Below the pieces are notes generated by a model that saw only the letters and a list, made by a program, of their open reading frames with translations, was not told the origin of the DNA and ran no database searches. A DNA stretch of 64,000 nt from Ganoderma boninense (Eukaryota > Basidiomycota > Agaricomycetes > Polyporales > Polyporaceae): NCBI GenBank assembly GCA_002900995.3, contig CM035311.1, forward strand, positions 682,001 through 746,000. The letters run 5' to 3'. A program made the position numbers and the translations under genes. The number at the start of each line of letters is the position of its first letter. The first letter of the stretch is position 1. Of the stretch, positions 1 through 12,096 are shown piece by piece.

Positions 1-33
1 GAGGTTCTAGACCCGAACCTCGCGAACCTCATC

Positions 34-1969
34 GTGAACCGGCTTACCTTTGCCTTCTCGAACCGCACGGCGGACACCCCCTACACCATCGAACAGTTCC
101 ATGAGGTGACAATCTATGTCTTGCAGCACCGAAACGACGATGCGGAGGCGATTTTTCGGCCCTCTAGTCAGGGAGCTCGCGCGATGAGTCCCGCAGCTTC
201 CGCGTTCGCCCCTCCGGCGGGGCCGACTCAACAACAGGCACCCCAGTTCAAGCGCGAAGATGTATCGTCGCTCGCCGACCTTCTCGCGACCGAAGTCGCG
301 GGCCGACTCAATGCTTCGCGAGATCGCCCGCTGCATATGGGAGGAGGCGGATATGGAGGAGGTCCCACTTATGGAGGAGGAAGAGGGTACGGAGGGGGAC
401 AGGACTTCGCGCGTCGGGGGCCGATGCGTTGCTTCTACTGCGGTAAGCCGAACTGTGACACGAAGATCTGTCCCGAGGTTATGGAGGATATACGCGCCCA
501 CAAGATTAGGCGAGATGGAGGGCAGATCGTCTTGTTTGATGGCCGGAGACTCGTGATCGGAGTCGATGGGATGACACTCCGCGAACAAGTCAACGCTTAC
601 TGCGACCGACACCCCGAGACAGCCCCACGCCCCGTCGATCAGTTGCTTCTAGAAGTTGTGCCTAACTGGCCAGGCACCGAAGCCGACCTGGATGACAGCG
701 ACGTCGCCGACCATTATAACGTTACCACCGGGAACCGAGTCAATCGCGCGCGCAATTACCAGTTCGATGGCGTTGAAATTCTTCAGCGTCGTGTTCGTCG
801 CCCCGATGCAGTACCTGGTCGCGCGCCCGAGCCGGTGAGCGAAAAGGCGTCGCCTTCTACCGCGCAGCAGCAGCCCGCGAAACCTGTCCCACACGTTACC
901 AACCCGGGACCCGTACATCCGTATGCCCACGCTCGCCCAGTTAACGACGCCTCCATCGCGAATCGCCCTCTCGCGCCTTATCGCGCGGTCGCGCCAGCCC
1001 CCAACGCAAATGACCCAATCGCCGCTGCTCGTGCGCCGATCGCTGTCGCCGCCGCTGAAGAACACGTCTTTACGTCGGCCATGGGTTCGCTGCCGTGTGT
1101 CGAACTTACCCTAGAAGATCTTCTTGCCATTGCCCCGGGCGTGCGACGACGTATGCACGACGCAACGGCGGGTCGCCGGATCGTTAGACCTCCGGAACAG
1201 CGGCCAGCCGAGCAACAGGCACCTCCTAAGCCCGCGCCTGTCGCGACCGTGTTAGCCGCGACGGCTACGGTCGAGGGCACTCAGGAGAGCGCGACGGAAG
1301 TGCAGCGCGTACCAGGCATATTAAACGTTCGGCCCCTGCCCCGTGAGACGTACGGGCCACCTGTTAGGCGAGCCTATGTCGAGACTGTTCCGGACGAAGA
1401 AGACGATCGCGCGACGCGAGAGGTGATAGAAGCGTTGCAGATAGCGGACGCCACCGCGGCGTCGCTTGGGGAAACAGAGTGTCTATTGGCGGAAGCTGAG
1501 GCAGCTCAAGACCAGTTCTTACTCGCGACCGAAACCGACGAGCTCCCAATCGCAGGCATGGATAGTCATCGCATTCGTTCATTGTGGTGCGCAATAAACG
1601 ACACGCACGTCGCCGAATGTATCCTCGACGGCGGCTCACAAATCGCGGCTATAAGCGAAGAATGTTGCCACCGTCTCAAGATAGCTGTCGGCCCTCTAGT
1701 GAGCATGAACATTCGTTCGGCGAATGGTTCGCTCGACGGCGCGATCGGACTGCCTCCAGCTATTCGTAATCCGAAACGCCTCATACGACATCCTACTCGG
1801 GCGACCTTTTGAAGTGCTTTTCAAAGCGACAACCGAGAACCTAGGGCCGAACACGCAGTTTATAACCCTCACCTGTCCTAACACGGGCACTGTCGCGCGA
1901 TTACCGACGTATGGCCGAGGCGAACATTCTGCGCCAACGCTCGCGCAAATCAAGGGTTTTCGGGTCTAG
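34..1969 (+). pseudogene. Ty3 gag and aspartic protease, frameshifted
   Basis: The open frame 34-1812 gives a Gag-like protein: a Gly/Tyr-rich stretch (about residues 103-125), a zinc knuckle of the form CFYCGKPNC-DTKIC (about residues 133-146), a long Pro/Ala-rich linker, and a protease start with LDGGSQIAAIS near residue 535. The knuckle has Cys where the usual CCHC motif has His (C-X2-C-X4-C-X4-C). The protease then breaks off: its second half, with YDILLGRPF, lies in another frame (about 1724-1969), so at least one frameshift separates the two halves between about 1740 and 1790. The first codon at 34 is only the first Met in the window and the frame may start further left. Role by family: Gag packages the element RNA and the protease processes the polyprotein. 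This copy cannot make an intact protease. Confidence 0.8.
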
Positions 1970-2274
1970 AGGATCTGCTTGAGGATGGGGACGCGACTGC
2001 GCTTGTTATCGAATACGATGCGCGCGCGGACTCGGCGTCGGCTGTAGCCTACTCCAAGCTCCCCACCTTAGACAGCTCCTCGCTTGCCGAAGCGTATTTA
2101 TTATCATGCGATGGGTTCTCCCTAGATCGACCGACTCAAGAAAAGTTTATAAAATCACATTCGCTCGACGTCTTCTTTTCGACTATCGATTCGCCAGCTT
2201 CTTCGTCATCGCCTTCCTCAACGTATACGAAACCCGAAAAACATTTCGCTTCCGTTTCGCCTTCGCCCCCGTCC

Positions 2275-5200
2275 GTGTCCACCGATATCGGCAATCGCAC
2301 CGAGTTAGTCGACCAATACCTCACGACTAAGAAAAAGTATAAGCCCGTAGCTCTCAAGACGCGGCCGCTCCTAGCAGACCTCCCCGAGAAGTTTCGTATC
2401 GAGCGAAAAATAATAGGTGATCCACTCACGGATATGCCCCCACTGAACCCTTCGCCTCCGTCACATTTCATTCCTGGTGCGCGTTACACCGCCGAGCGAC
2501 GAACAGAGCTTCGCGCGCGACACGAACACTTCTTATGGCCCGCCGAGCTCGACCTCATGGACGATATGATCAAGAATCAAGAGAACGCTTTCGCCTGGAC
2601 CGACAACGAGCGAGGCAGCTTTCGCCGCGACTTCTTCCCACCTGTAGAAATTCCAACGGTTCCCCATAAGCCTTGGGTATTGCGCAACATCCCCATTCCA
2701 CCGGGTCTCTATGACGAGATCTGTGATCAAATACGCAAGAAGATCGCGAGTGGCGTATACGAACCGTCGAACTCGTGTTATCGCTCTCGCTGGTTCGCCG
2801 TGGCAAAGAAGGACGGACGCGTTCGCTTAGTACACAGTCTCGAACCGCTCAACGTGGTTACCATACAGCATTCAGGCGTACTGCCAATCCCGGAATACAT
2901 CGTCAAACAATTCGCCGCACGCCCGTGCGTCGGCTCTTTCGACCTCTTCGTCGGATACGACGAGCGCGAAATCGCCGAATCGTCGCGCGACCTTACGACG
3001 TTTCAAACCCCTTTCGGCGCGCACCGCCTAACCACACTTCCAATGGGCTGGACGAATTCAGTCCCTATCTTCCACGACGATGTTACCTTCATATTGCACG
3101 ACGAGATCCCAGCGAACGCGGCGGTATACGTCGACGACGTAATGACGAAAGGACCGACCACCGACTATCGGCTCCCCGACGGATCGTTCGAGACCATACC
3201 CGAAAATCCTGGTATTCGTAGATTTGTATGGGAACATTTGTCGGTCGACAATCGCGTCATTCGCCGCATTGCACACGCCGGAGGAACCTTCTCAGGACCG
3301 AAAGCCTGGCCGTGTATCGACGAGCGCGTTCTTGTTGGAAGTCGATGCACACCTCTTGGTCGACTGCCTGAGCGCGAACGTGTGGACGCTATTCGGAATT
3401 GGAAGTCGTTGAATACCTTATCGGATGTTTGCGCTTTTCTTGGCACTGTCGGCGTCACGTGAATCTTCATCCGCGATTTCGCGAAACGCGCGAACGCGCT
3501 CACTATGCTCACGTGAAAAGACGTTCCCTTCGAATTTGGGCCGAATCAGCTCTCCGCCTTCGAAGACCTTAAAACCGCCCTACTCGACTGTCCCGCGCTA
3601 CGACCCCTTCGATACGAGTCCGACGCGCCCATAATTCTCGGAGTCGACACATCCTACATCGCCATCGGCTACCTATTGTGCCAACAAGACGACGAAAACG
3701 CGAAAATCCGATACTACAATCGCTTCGGGAGTATCACCCTGAACGCGCGCGAAAGCCGCTTCTCCCAGCCGAAGCTCGAATTGTATGGCTTGTTTCGCAC
3801 CCTTTCGGCCCTCAAGCTTCGCCTATTAGGAGTGCGTAATCTCATCGTCGAGACCGACGCCGGTTACATCAAGGGCATGCTCGCGAACCCCGATCTTCAA
3901 CCATCCGCTTCCATAAATCGCTGGATAATGGGAATCCTTACCTTCCATTTCGAGCTCGTTCACGTACCTGGCAAGAAACACGCGCCCGATGGCCTATCGC
4001 GTCGCCCACCCCAACCGGACGACAAGCCGGAGCCGCCGACCGACGAGTTCGACGATTGGTTGGAGAACTTGTATTCCTTCGTTCACATCATCAATCCGAC
4101 CCCGCAATTACCGTCGGCTTCGTTACCCCACGCGAGCGAAACCGTCGATATGTTCGCCCTAGGGATCGTTCCTCAAGCACGACCGCCCACGATCGAACCG
4201 CCGTCTTATTCGGACTTCCCACGAACCGGCCACGCTTGTCGCTCCAAAGCACAGCTTCAGCGAGTTCGCGAATTTCTAGACGATCCCAAGCGACCCGCGG
4301 ATCTCGATGACCGACGATGGATCGCTTTCTATAAATACGCGACGCTTTTTATGCTGGACGTTAATGGAAAGCTATGGCGGCGTAGTCCAGGCGGTTCGCA
4401 TCGCCTAGTGGTCCCTGAAGATCGTCGCCCCTCAATACTAGTCGAAATGCATGACCGCGTCGGTCACCAGGGCCTCTTTGCGACTCGCGCGTTCGTATGC
4501 GATCGATTCTGGTGGCCGCAAATGGGCCGCGATATCGACTGGTATGTTCGCACTTGCCATATGTGCCAGATTCACCAAGTAGTCCGCGTTCATATCCTGC
4601 CAATAATCCCCGAACCGACCACGCCGATGGTCCGTATACACGCCGACTCCATGCACATGCCCGGTCGCTACAAGTATTTCGCTCACGTGCGATGCGCTAC
4701 TACGTCCTGGGCCGAGGGTCGCGCGCTGCTTACCGAAACAGCTCGAACGCTCGGTGAATGGCTCTTCCAAGATATTATATGCCGTTGGAACGCACTCTCC
4801 GAAATTGTTACCGACAACGGTACGCCCTGGATCGCAGCATGCACATATCTCGCCGACAAGTACCACCTTCACCACATTCGTATATCTGGGTATAATTCGC
4901 AGGCGAACAGGATAGTTGAGCGACCTCACTTTAACGTTCGCGACGCCTTGTTCAAAGCAACTGAAGGCGACGGCTCTCACTGGCACCTTAGCGTCCACAC
5001 TGTGCTATGGGCCGATCGCACGTCGGTTCGCCGTCGCCTGGGATGTTCGCCCTTCTTCGCCGTTACCAGTAGTCACCCGATATTACCCTTGGATTTCAAG
5101 GAGGCGACGTATCTCGTCGGTCTGCCTGAAGGAATCCTTACCACCGAGGAGCTGATCGCGCGTCGCGCTATCGCTCTACAAAAACGAGCCGACGACATCG

Positions 5201-5613
5201 AATGTCTTCGCTCGGCTGTTTTCGCGCAACGACTACAAGACGCAGAGGACTTCGAAGCGCGTAACCGCTCCATGACGCGCGACGTCAACGCACAATCCGG
5301 ATCGCTCGTCCTTATTCGCAACACGGCGATCGAGAAGTCGCTCAACCGGAAAATGTGCGCGCGATATCTGGGCCCTTACCTCGTCGTTTCGCGCAACCGA
5401 GGCGGTGCATATATCCTCTCCGAACTAGACGGCGCGGTATTCGATCGTCCTGTCGCTGCGTTTCGCGTGTTACCGTATTTCGCGCGTCGCGACCCCATCG
5501 CTTTTCGCCCCGACGTATTGGACGTGGACACACAGCGCATTCGGGAGCTCGAGGCTTCCACCGACAAAGGCGACGGGATCGCCGACGTCGAAGGAGCCGA
5601 GAGCGACCAATAA
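2275..5613 (+). pseudogene. Ty3 pol: reverse transcriptase, RNase H, integrase with two nonsense codons
   Basis: One frame runs from 2275 to 5613 except for TGA at 3460-3462 and TGA at 3514-3516, both in an ACG TGA context where relatives usually have Arg (CGA). RT motifs are SFDLFVGYDE, TLPMGWTNSV and the catalytic YVDD (near 3127). RNase H carries D/E/D in GVDTSY, KLELYGL and IVETDAG, followed by the usual HVPGKKHAPDGLSR linker. Integrase has an H-H-C-C zinc finger (HDRVGHQG ... CHMCQ), a D,D,E core (HADSMH, VTDNGTPW, NRIVERPHF) and a C-terminal GPY/F-like module (RYLGPYLVV). No chromodomain is recognised. All domains are otherwise well preserved, so inactivation looks recent. The region 1970-2274, between protease and RT, is a variable hinge with no recognised domain. 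Confidence 0.88.
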
Positions 5614-5895
5614 AAGGCGGGACTTCTAGTCCTGCCACCAGCTTCCTCTTCAACTCACTATGATAGCGACCGAGGATGGTCACTTTCTCAGTGGGGGGGA
5701 GGGGAGTCCTATAGACTTGTCTCATTACTTTTCTCCTTATACATCTTTGCTTCAAGTCACTATCACATTTCGCTTGTCAAGAAAACTTGGCCTTTTCACA
5801 TTCAAGAAGGCCCAAGAAAGCAAAACCATACAAGATAATCGAAAGCAAAGAAACCGTATTCTATTCAGACTTCGGGCGACAGAGCCCGCAGCTGC
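5614..5895. other. Gap between pol and fold-back element, no gene
   Basis: About 280 bp of noncoding sequence holding polypurine tract 1 and then AT-richer sequence. Open frames here run on into the fold-back element and have no family resemblance. It may be element UTR, or the start of an LTR if the retrotransposon really ends here. Confidence 0.5.
5690..5706 (+). other. Polypurine tract 1, possibly central
   Basis: A purine run beginning AGTGGGGGGGAGG lies 76 bp after the pol stop codon, the usual place for a Ty3 plus-strand primer. No TG-starting LTR follows directly (the next bases are TCCTATAG). The same 15-bp string TCAGTGGGGGGGAGG recurs at 12462-12476. Confidence 0.5.
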
Positions 5896-8555
5896 TGTTG
5901 TAGTATTGATGTATCATGTTACGACTAACACCCTAGAGCGTTTTACATCAGGTTACGGCTAAAAGTGTGATGTATCAGGAACCTCTGGAGCCTCCGGGAC
6001 AGCTTGTCGTCGCTTGCCTTATTTAGGAGGTCCTCCTCCGGGGCCACTGATGGCACAGCATTGCTGCCTCCCAGGCTTATCTAAGCCTGTGGACCACTGT
6101 CCCGGGTGCCTGGGTGCCTCCCCCATCAATTCTGGGCTCCCTCCCATCAATTCCGGTATTCCCCCATCAATCCTGGGCTCCCCCCATCAATTCCGGGTTC
6201 TCCCATCATTCTACCAACCTCCTGCCCCTCCTGTCCCAATATAGCAGTCTGTCCTTCCTCCCAGAATTGTGTTAGCTGTATCTCCCTCATTTCTGGGTGT
6301 ATTGACTTCATTCTTTTTGCATTATGTTCGTCTAATTAGCGCTCTTCTAACGCACCTAACACGACCATACAACTAGGGTTATAACATATACTAATGGCCC
6401 CTCTATAGTCGCTCTAGGGGGGAATGTTTGGCCCATATCTCAACCGTTTTTGCACGCATTTGCTCGCGAGAGGGCGCGTTTTGTTCGCGTGATCGACGCG
6501 CACAAAACGAGCCCTCTCGCGCCCAAATCCGTCCACCCGTTCCTCCGGTGCATATATCCCCTCCTCCTGGGGAACAGGTATATGCACCTTGGGAACCACT
6601 GGACCGATTGGCTTCGTTCTTTTTGCGTCTGGTAGCTACTAATAAGTGTATTCTAGGCGTACAACCTGCATACAGGCGCACCCAGTTGCCATTGTGTGAG
6701 GGGGGCATCAATAGTCACCTATAGTCGACTTCTTCCCCCCATATCTCCTTCAGTTCTTGGCCGTTTTTTGTGCCCCTTATACGCCCGGAAAGCCCTGTGT
6801 AAGGGCTTTCCAACGAGCCTACATACGACCCAATCCGTCCACTGTAGCCCTCGGACCATAGACCCCTTCCCCTGACTACTCCCCTCCCCACTGTTTGGCC
6901 CATATCTTGGGCAGTTTTGGGCCAATCCACTTGCTCTCTTTTGCGTTGTATATGTGTACTATACCACAAGCCAATTTACCACTTAAAAGTACTATCAGGC
7001 ATTTAGATCTATATCCAGGGTGTTATCAGTGGCCACCAGTTTACCCCCCTCTGACATATATGTAGGTGGTGGTAGCTGGGTAGATCATATACACTACTTG
7101 AAAGCCCTTTGCAGCCGCTTCCCAACAAGCCCAAAACCATCCCAATTGGTCAAGAAATGGATGAGATATAGCTAATAGATCAAATGGACACTGGGCTGTA
7201 AGACACTTTAAGACAGGCAGTAGGACACTGCTCTCGGAAATGCCTTACTAGACCAAGGGGTCCCCCTTGGCTTCCACAAGTCATATCTCAATGACTTCTT
7301 ACCTGTTTCCCCTCAACTTTGTTGCATTGGATAGCTGTAAATGGCTGCTATCCGACCACATAACTGCATGTTTTATCAGGCATATGGAAAAATTGTCAGA
7401 GGGGGGTAAACTGGTGACTACTGATAACAACCTGTATATAGATCTACATGTCTGATAACACTTTTCAGTGGTGCATTAGCTTGTGGTATAGTACACATAT
7501 ATGACGCAAAAGAGAGCAAGTGGATTGGCCCAAAACTGCCCAAGATATGGGCCAAACAGTGGGGAGGGGAGTAGTCAGGGGAAGGGGTCTATGGTCCGAG
7601 GGCTACAGTGGACGGATTTGGGCGTATGTAGGCTCGTTGGAAAGCCCTTACACAGGGCTTTCCGGGCGTATAAGGGGCACAAAAAACGGCCAAGAACTGA
7701 AGGAGATATGGGGGGAAGAAGTCGACTATAGGTGACTATTGATGCCCCCCTCACACAATGGCAACTGGGTGCGCCTGTATGCAGGTTGTACGCCTAGAAT
7801 ACACTTATTAGTAGCTACCAGACGCAAAAAGAACGAAGCCAATCGGTCCAGTGGTTCCCAAGGTGCATATACCTGTTCCCCAGGAGGAGGGGATATATGC
7901 ACCGGAGGAACCACTGGACGGATTTGGGCGCGAGAGGGCTCGTTTTGTGCGCGTCGATCACGCGAACAAAACGCGCTCTCTCGCGAGCAAATGCGTGCAA
8001 AAACGGCCGAGATATGGGCCAAACATTCCCCCCCTAGAGCGACTACAGAGGGGCCATTAGTATATGTTATAACCCTAGTTGTATGGTCGTGTTAGGTGCG
8101 TTAGAAGCGCGCTAATTAGATGAACATAATGCAAAAAGAATGAAGTCAATACACCCAGAAATGAGGGAGATACAGCTAACACAATTCCGGGAGGAAGGAC
8201 AGACTGCCATATTGGGACAGGAGGGGCAGGAGGTTGGTAGAATGATGGGAGAACCCGGAATTGATGGGGGGAGCCCAGGATTGATGGGGGAATACCGGAA
8301 TTGATGGGAGGGAGCCCAGAATTGATGGGGGAGGCACCCAGGCACCCGGGACAGTGGTCCACAGGCTTAGATAAGCCTGGGAGGCAGCAATGCTGTGCCA
8401 TCAGTGGCCCCGGAGGAGGACCTCCTAAATAAGGCAAGCGACGACAAGCTGTCCCGGAGGCTCCAGAGGTTCCTGATACATCACACTTTTAGCCGTAACC
8501 TGATGTAAAACGCTCTAGGGTGTTAGTCGTAACATGATACATCAATACTACAACA
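5896..8555. mobile_element. 2.66-kb fold-back element (long terminal inverted repeats)
   Basis: Base x pairs with base about 14451-x over roughly 1.1 kb on each side: the left arm starts TGTTGTAGTATTGATG at 5896 and the right arm ends in its exact complement at 8555. Arms stay nearly identical to about 6960/7490, then diverge, leaving an unpaired spacer of roughly 330 bp around 7060-7390. Mirror-image open frames (for example 6428-6724 and 7726-8022) differ at only a few residues, so the arms are similar because they are repeats, not because they encode a protein. Within each arm a CCCATATCT-containing unit recurs several times. No transposase is present, so it is non-autonomous. No target-site duplication was found next to the terminal TG...CA. 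Confidence 0.9.
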
Positions 8556-10294
8556 TATGGTGGAGCCTGCTTCTTCTTCTTCTTCCTCTTTTTCTTCTCG
8601 CCCTTGCCTTCGCCTTCGCCTTCGCCCGCGTTCTCGCCCGGACCAGCCGCTCCGCCGCCTGCATCGCCTGCGTTCGCCCCGTCGCCCGGATCCTCGTTCA
8701 TCAGCTCTCCGTCTCCCGCGAGCGCGTCCGCAGCCTCCCGAGCCTCGCGACGAAGACGAGCGAGCAAGTCGCGCTCGTACGCCTCGAGGCCCGCCACCGT
8801 ACCCTCTAGAACCGCCATTCGCGCTCGAGCGAACGCGATCTTGTTCCGGACTGCGCGAACTTGTCGTCGCCCGTCGCCCGGAATGCCTTCCTGTCGTAGC
8901 GCGTCCGTGCTGAACTCGTGCACGGCGTGACCGAAGTTCGCTGGCCCCGACTGCACGTACGCGCCAATTGTGGCGATCGCCGCGGACTCCAGGCGGTCAG
9001 TCGCGCGCCTCGATTCGCCTGTCGCCTGCGGCTGCGGCCTGTTGGGTGTCGAAGGGGGAGGGGCAGTCGCGGGAGTCGTCGCCGGAGGAGTGGGTGCCTG
9101 AGGAGGAGGAGGCGACGGCATCGGCTCAAAGTTGAAGAGAATCGGCGCAGGCAGGAGCGAAGCCGGCGCGCGAGGACGACGAGGTGCCGCAGGAGTGGGA
9201 GTCTGGGGGAGCGCCGGAAGAGTCGGCGCGCGACTCGAGGAAGCGACAGGAGTCGCTGGCGAAGAGCCGGTCGGCAGGGCAGGAGTTGCTGTCGCCCGAT
9301 CCGTGAGTCGGCCTAGAGCAAGGAAAGTCGAGCGAGACCCACCTAGTTCGCTCGGGTCCGAGCGAAGCGTCCGGTACCACTCGCCGTATGACATCGACCC
9401 GTGCTTGCACCCCTTCTGGTCGTTCCAGCATCGCCGGCAGCGGGTGTGGTCGCGAAGCGGCTCGCAGACGGCGCGCTTGTTCACGCAGTTGTCGCACTAT
9501 CGAAAACAGCGAAAAACTATCAAATTAGCGAAAACAGCGCGAAAACGGAAAGACGAACCATGCGCTCCGGATCGATGACGTGGGCCAGCACAGGCCCGGG
9601 GTCCTTTCGCGCCGCCTTCGCGCGAGTCTTCTTCGCCTCGGGTTCGCCAGCGACAGTCGAAGAGTCGCGCTTGCGCTTCGCGCCGCCGTCGCCCGTGCCT
9701 CGCGTCGTGGAGGTTGACGCGACCGGTGGTTGAGGAGGGAGGATACGAGCTGGGGAGGCGAGCCCCGTCGCCGCAGGAGTGGCCGAGGTACCGGTCGCGA
9801 GTGCCCGCCTCTTCTCCTCGAGCGCCCGCTTCTTCTCCGCAAGGAAAGCCGCGAGTCGCGCGTTGCTCTCGGCGGTCTTGCGATCGCGTTCGGCGGCGGC
9901 GGCGGCCTTGGCAGCTTTGGCTGTCTCCTTCGCGCGTTCGTACGTGCCGGTGATGTTGGGGCTCGCCCAGTCGGGCCAGTCTTCGAAAAGCGACGACAGT
10001 TGAGTCTGGTGCTCGGTGAACACCTGGTCCGCGAGCCGTTCGATTTCTTCGGGCTCTTCGCCCGCTTCCGAGGCGCTCCCCTGCAAAAACAGTCGCGTCA
10101 GTGTTACAAGCGAAAAGCGACGAGCGACGTACCAGAGCGATCGCCATGTCCTCGACCCACCCGATGTGGGCTTTGTCGTCGTCCTCGACTGTCGGCTCCA
10201 TCCCTCGTAATTGCGCGACAAAGGAGCGCGCTTGCGTGAGGCCGTCGAGCTTGTCGGCCGGGCCTGTGTCTTGGCGTGGGGCAGTGGGGGACAT
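8489..10294 (-). CDS. Antisense retroelement protein with Zn2Cys6-like cluster
   Basis: Three exons read cleanly on the minus strand: 10294-10133, 10080-9559 and 9496-8489, with introns GTACGT...GCAG and GTTCGT...ATAG, about 563 residues in all. The N-terminal part (first two exons) is charged, with an Ala/Lys/Glu-rich coiled-coil-like segment and a Lys/Arg-rich stretch. Exon 3 opens with a cysteine array C-X2-C-X6-C-X8-C-X2-C-X6-C, the spacing of fungal Zn(II)2Cys6 DNA-binding clusters. A long Pro/Thr linker, another helical segment and a Lys-rich tail follow. The last 22 or so residues are read from the fold-back element, which has replaced the natural end. Without the insertion the frame would meet a TAG at the junction. 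Function unknown; nucleic-acid binding is inferred from the cysteine spacing and basic tail. Confidence 0.6.
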
Positions 10295-10753
10295 GAGGGT
10301 GGCAGTGGTGTAGCGGTGGATGAGGAAAGCAAGGACGAACGAGGAGCAAGAGGCGGCACGAAGCTGGGGGGGAGGAGGAACACCACCAGCGTCGTGGCCG
10401 TCCTTTATGCCTAGCAAACCGGCGGCATCGTTACCCTTCTGCACCCGCTCGACGTTTACCAAGCCCCCGTCGCCGAGGGTTCTACCAGGCTTCACCAATG
10501 CGCGCCTTCTTGGGCGCCCCGCCCGTCGAATGCTTCCATGCCCTCGGTCCCGAAGAAGCGGTGCTTCTCGAACAGGATGTGTCGCGCGGTCTCCGAGGCG
10601 GAACATCCCGAGGCGGCCCAAGCCATCAAGCAGTGCCAAGAAGACGTACCGGCAATCTAATCGCGATTACTCGGCGACTCGATACAAGCGACTATCGTAC
10701 ATTACTTCACTTTCGCCCGCGACACTTCGCTTTCGCCTTCTTTCGCCCGTCGC
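10295..10753. other. Spacer in antisense block
   Basis: Between two minus-strand genes. It should hold the promoter of the Zn2Cys6-like gene. I see no further gene. Confidence 0.4.
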
Positions 10754-11398
10754 CTAGAACTCGGTCTCGAAGTTTATCGGTTCGCTCTGATCGACGAGCT
10801 CGGGCAAGGCTTCCCACTGCGCGTGCACGGCTGCATCGGCCGCCGTGGGGCTGCACAAGTACTCGAGGTTGCGCCTCACCCGTTCGCCCAGGTCCATAGA
10901 CGCGTTCGCGAGCTGCTGTACAAGGCGAGCCGATTGCAACGCCTTTTCGCGCGACCGCGCCAGCGTCCTCATGTCCGCCCGGGATTGACGCTCGGTCAAG
11001 CGAGCGATAAGGCTTCCAGTCTGATGAGCGAAATACGGCAGCATCGCGTAGTCCTCGGGACATCGTCCGATACTTGCGCGGAGGTCGCGAATCCACCCTT
11101 CAGTTTGGACTGTGTTTTCGGTCACAAGGTCAAAGTGCTCCTGCAATCCCCTCATTAACACAGCCCCCTCCGACGAGCGACTACCACGTACGATTTCGCG
11201 AATAACCTCGTCAAGCAGCCGGTTCAGTTCCTCTCGGGTCTCGGACATCGCCCCAACGACTATGGCAAAGCTGGCTACGTCCGACGCGATCTGGTATGCG
11301 ACAGCCGACGCGACTGTGTCGTATAGCTCATCGCATTCGTCGCGCGCATCCCGCAGTGTCGCTACAAGAGGCTGCAGTGGTCGCTGAGTTGTCGACAT
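10754..11398 (-). CDS. Unrecognised helical protein, antisense block of Ty3 element
   Basis: A single-exon minus-strand frame of 214 residues starting at MSTTQRPLQ (an in-frame upstream Met at 11428 would add 10). The sequence is rich in Leu, Glu, Arg and Ala with heptad-like spacing, so an all-helical or coiled-coil fold is likely. No catalytic motif, signal peptide or membrane segment is seen, and I do not recognise the family. It lies head-to-tail with the Zn2Cys6-like gene and the next helical gene, all antisense to pol. Its CGC/TCG-rich codon use matches the pol region. It may be a small accessory protein of the retrotransposon, which is inference from position only. Confidence 0.45.
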   Translation of the reverse strand: MSTTQRPLQPLVATLRDARDECDELYDTVASAVAYQIASDVASFAIVVGAMSETREELNRLLDEVIREIVRGSRSSEGAVLMRGLQEHFDLVTENTVQTEGWIRDLRASIGRCPEDYAMLPYFAHQTGSLIARLTERQSRADMRTLARSREKALQSARLVQQLANASMDLGERVRRNLEYLCSPTAADAAVHAQWEALPELVDQSEPINFETEF

Positions 11399-11595
11399 GG
11401 CAGGGAAGGGGGAGTGTTTCGCGTTCACCTTGCGTCGCGCCCACTTAAAATACTACTCCATTCGCCCCTAGCTCGCTCACCACATTTCGCGCACGCCTGC
11501 GTCACTACGCGTCATCGCTCCTAACTCATCAACGGCCGGCTCGCGATTTCAATTGAAACGTCGCCCTATTGTACACCTGTCCCGTTGTGCCTTGC

Positions 11596-12087
11596 CTAGT
11601 CGCTTCCCCCGCTCCAGCTCTCCAGATCGCCCTCAACACTTCGCGTCGCCATCTCGCGATGCTCGCGCGCAATCTGCGCTTGCAACTCGCTATGTTCCTC
11701 TGTGCGCTGTTCCTCTCTCAGGGAGTCCGAGGCCGATACCTCTCTGTTGTCGCCCATCACCGCGCACCTGTCCACCGCGTTACACGCCGAATAGTACGAA
11801 GCGCGGGCCGCCTCCACCAAGTGTTGGATCTTGAAACCAACTGTCATATGGACGAAAGTGTCGTTAACTCGCTCGTAAGCAAGCTCGAGAGCCACCGCCT
11901 TTCCACACGTTTCGTCGGCCGTCGCTCGCTCGACAACTGCCGTTCGATAGCGCATCAGCTGGCGAGTGCGCGTATAGGTTTGACCGAACGCGTCGCCCAG
12001 TCGGTCACTAGCGGGCGCACGGTCTAGGATCCCCTGGAGTCGCTCGACTAGGGCAACCAACTCGCGCGTCGTCCCACCAAGGATCAC
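11596..12087 (-). CDS. Second unrecognised helical protein, antisense block
   Basis: A minus-strand frame of 163 residues starting MILGGTTREL. Long charged segments (for example LVALVERLQGILDRA and LQAQIAREHREM) suggest helices. No known domain was recognised. It follows the small frame 12333-12097 by only 9 bp, so the two may be exons or a broken version of one gene. It resembles the 10754-11398 protein in general character (Arg/Glu/Leu-rich, all helical), but I cannot claim homology by eye. Confidence 0.35.
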   Translation of the reverse strand: MILGGTTRELVALVERLQGILDRAPASDRLGDAFGQTYTRTRQLMRYRTAVVERATADETCGKAVALELAYERVNDTFVHMTVGFKIQHLVEAARASYYSACNAVDRCAVMGDNREVSASDSLREEQRTEEHSELQAQIAREHREMATRSVEGDLESWSGGSD

Positions 12088-12096
12088 TCTGGCGCA

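Noticed and set aside
6014..8437. Pro-rich and other frames in the fold-back element as genes
   Set aside because: They occur as mirror pairs because of the inverted repeat and match no protein family.
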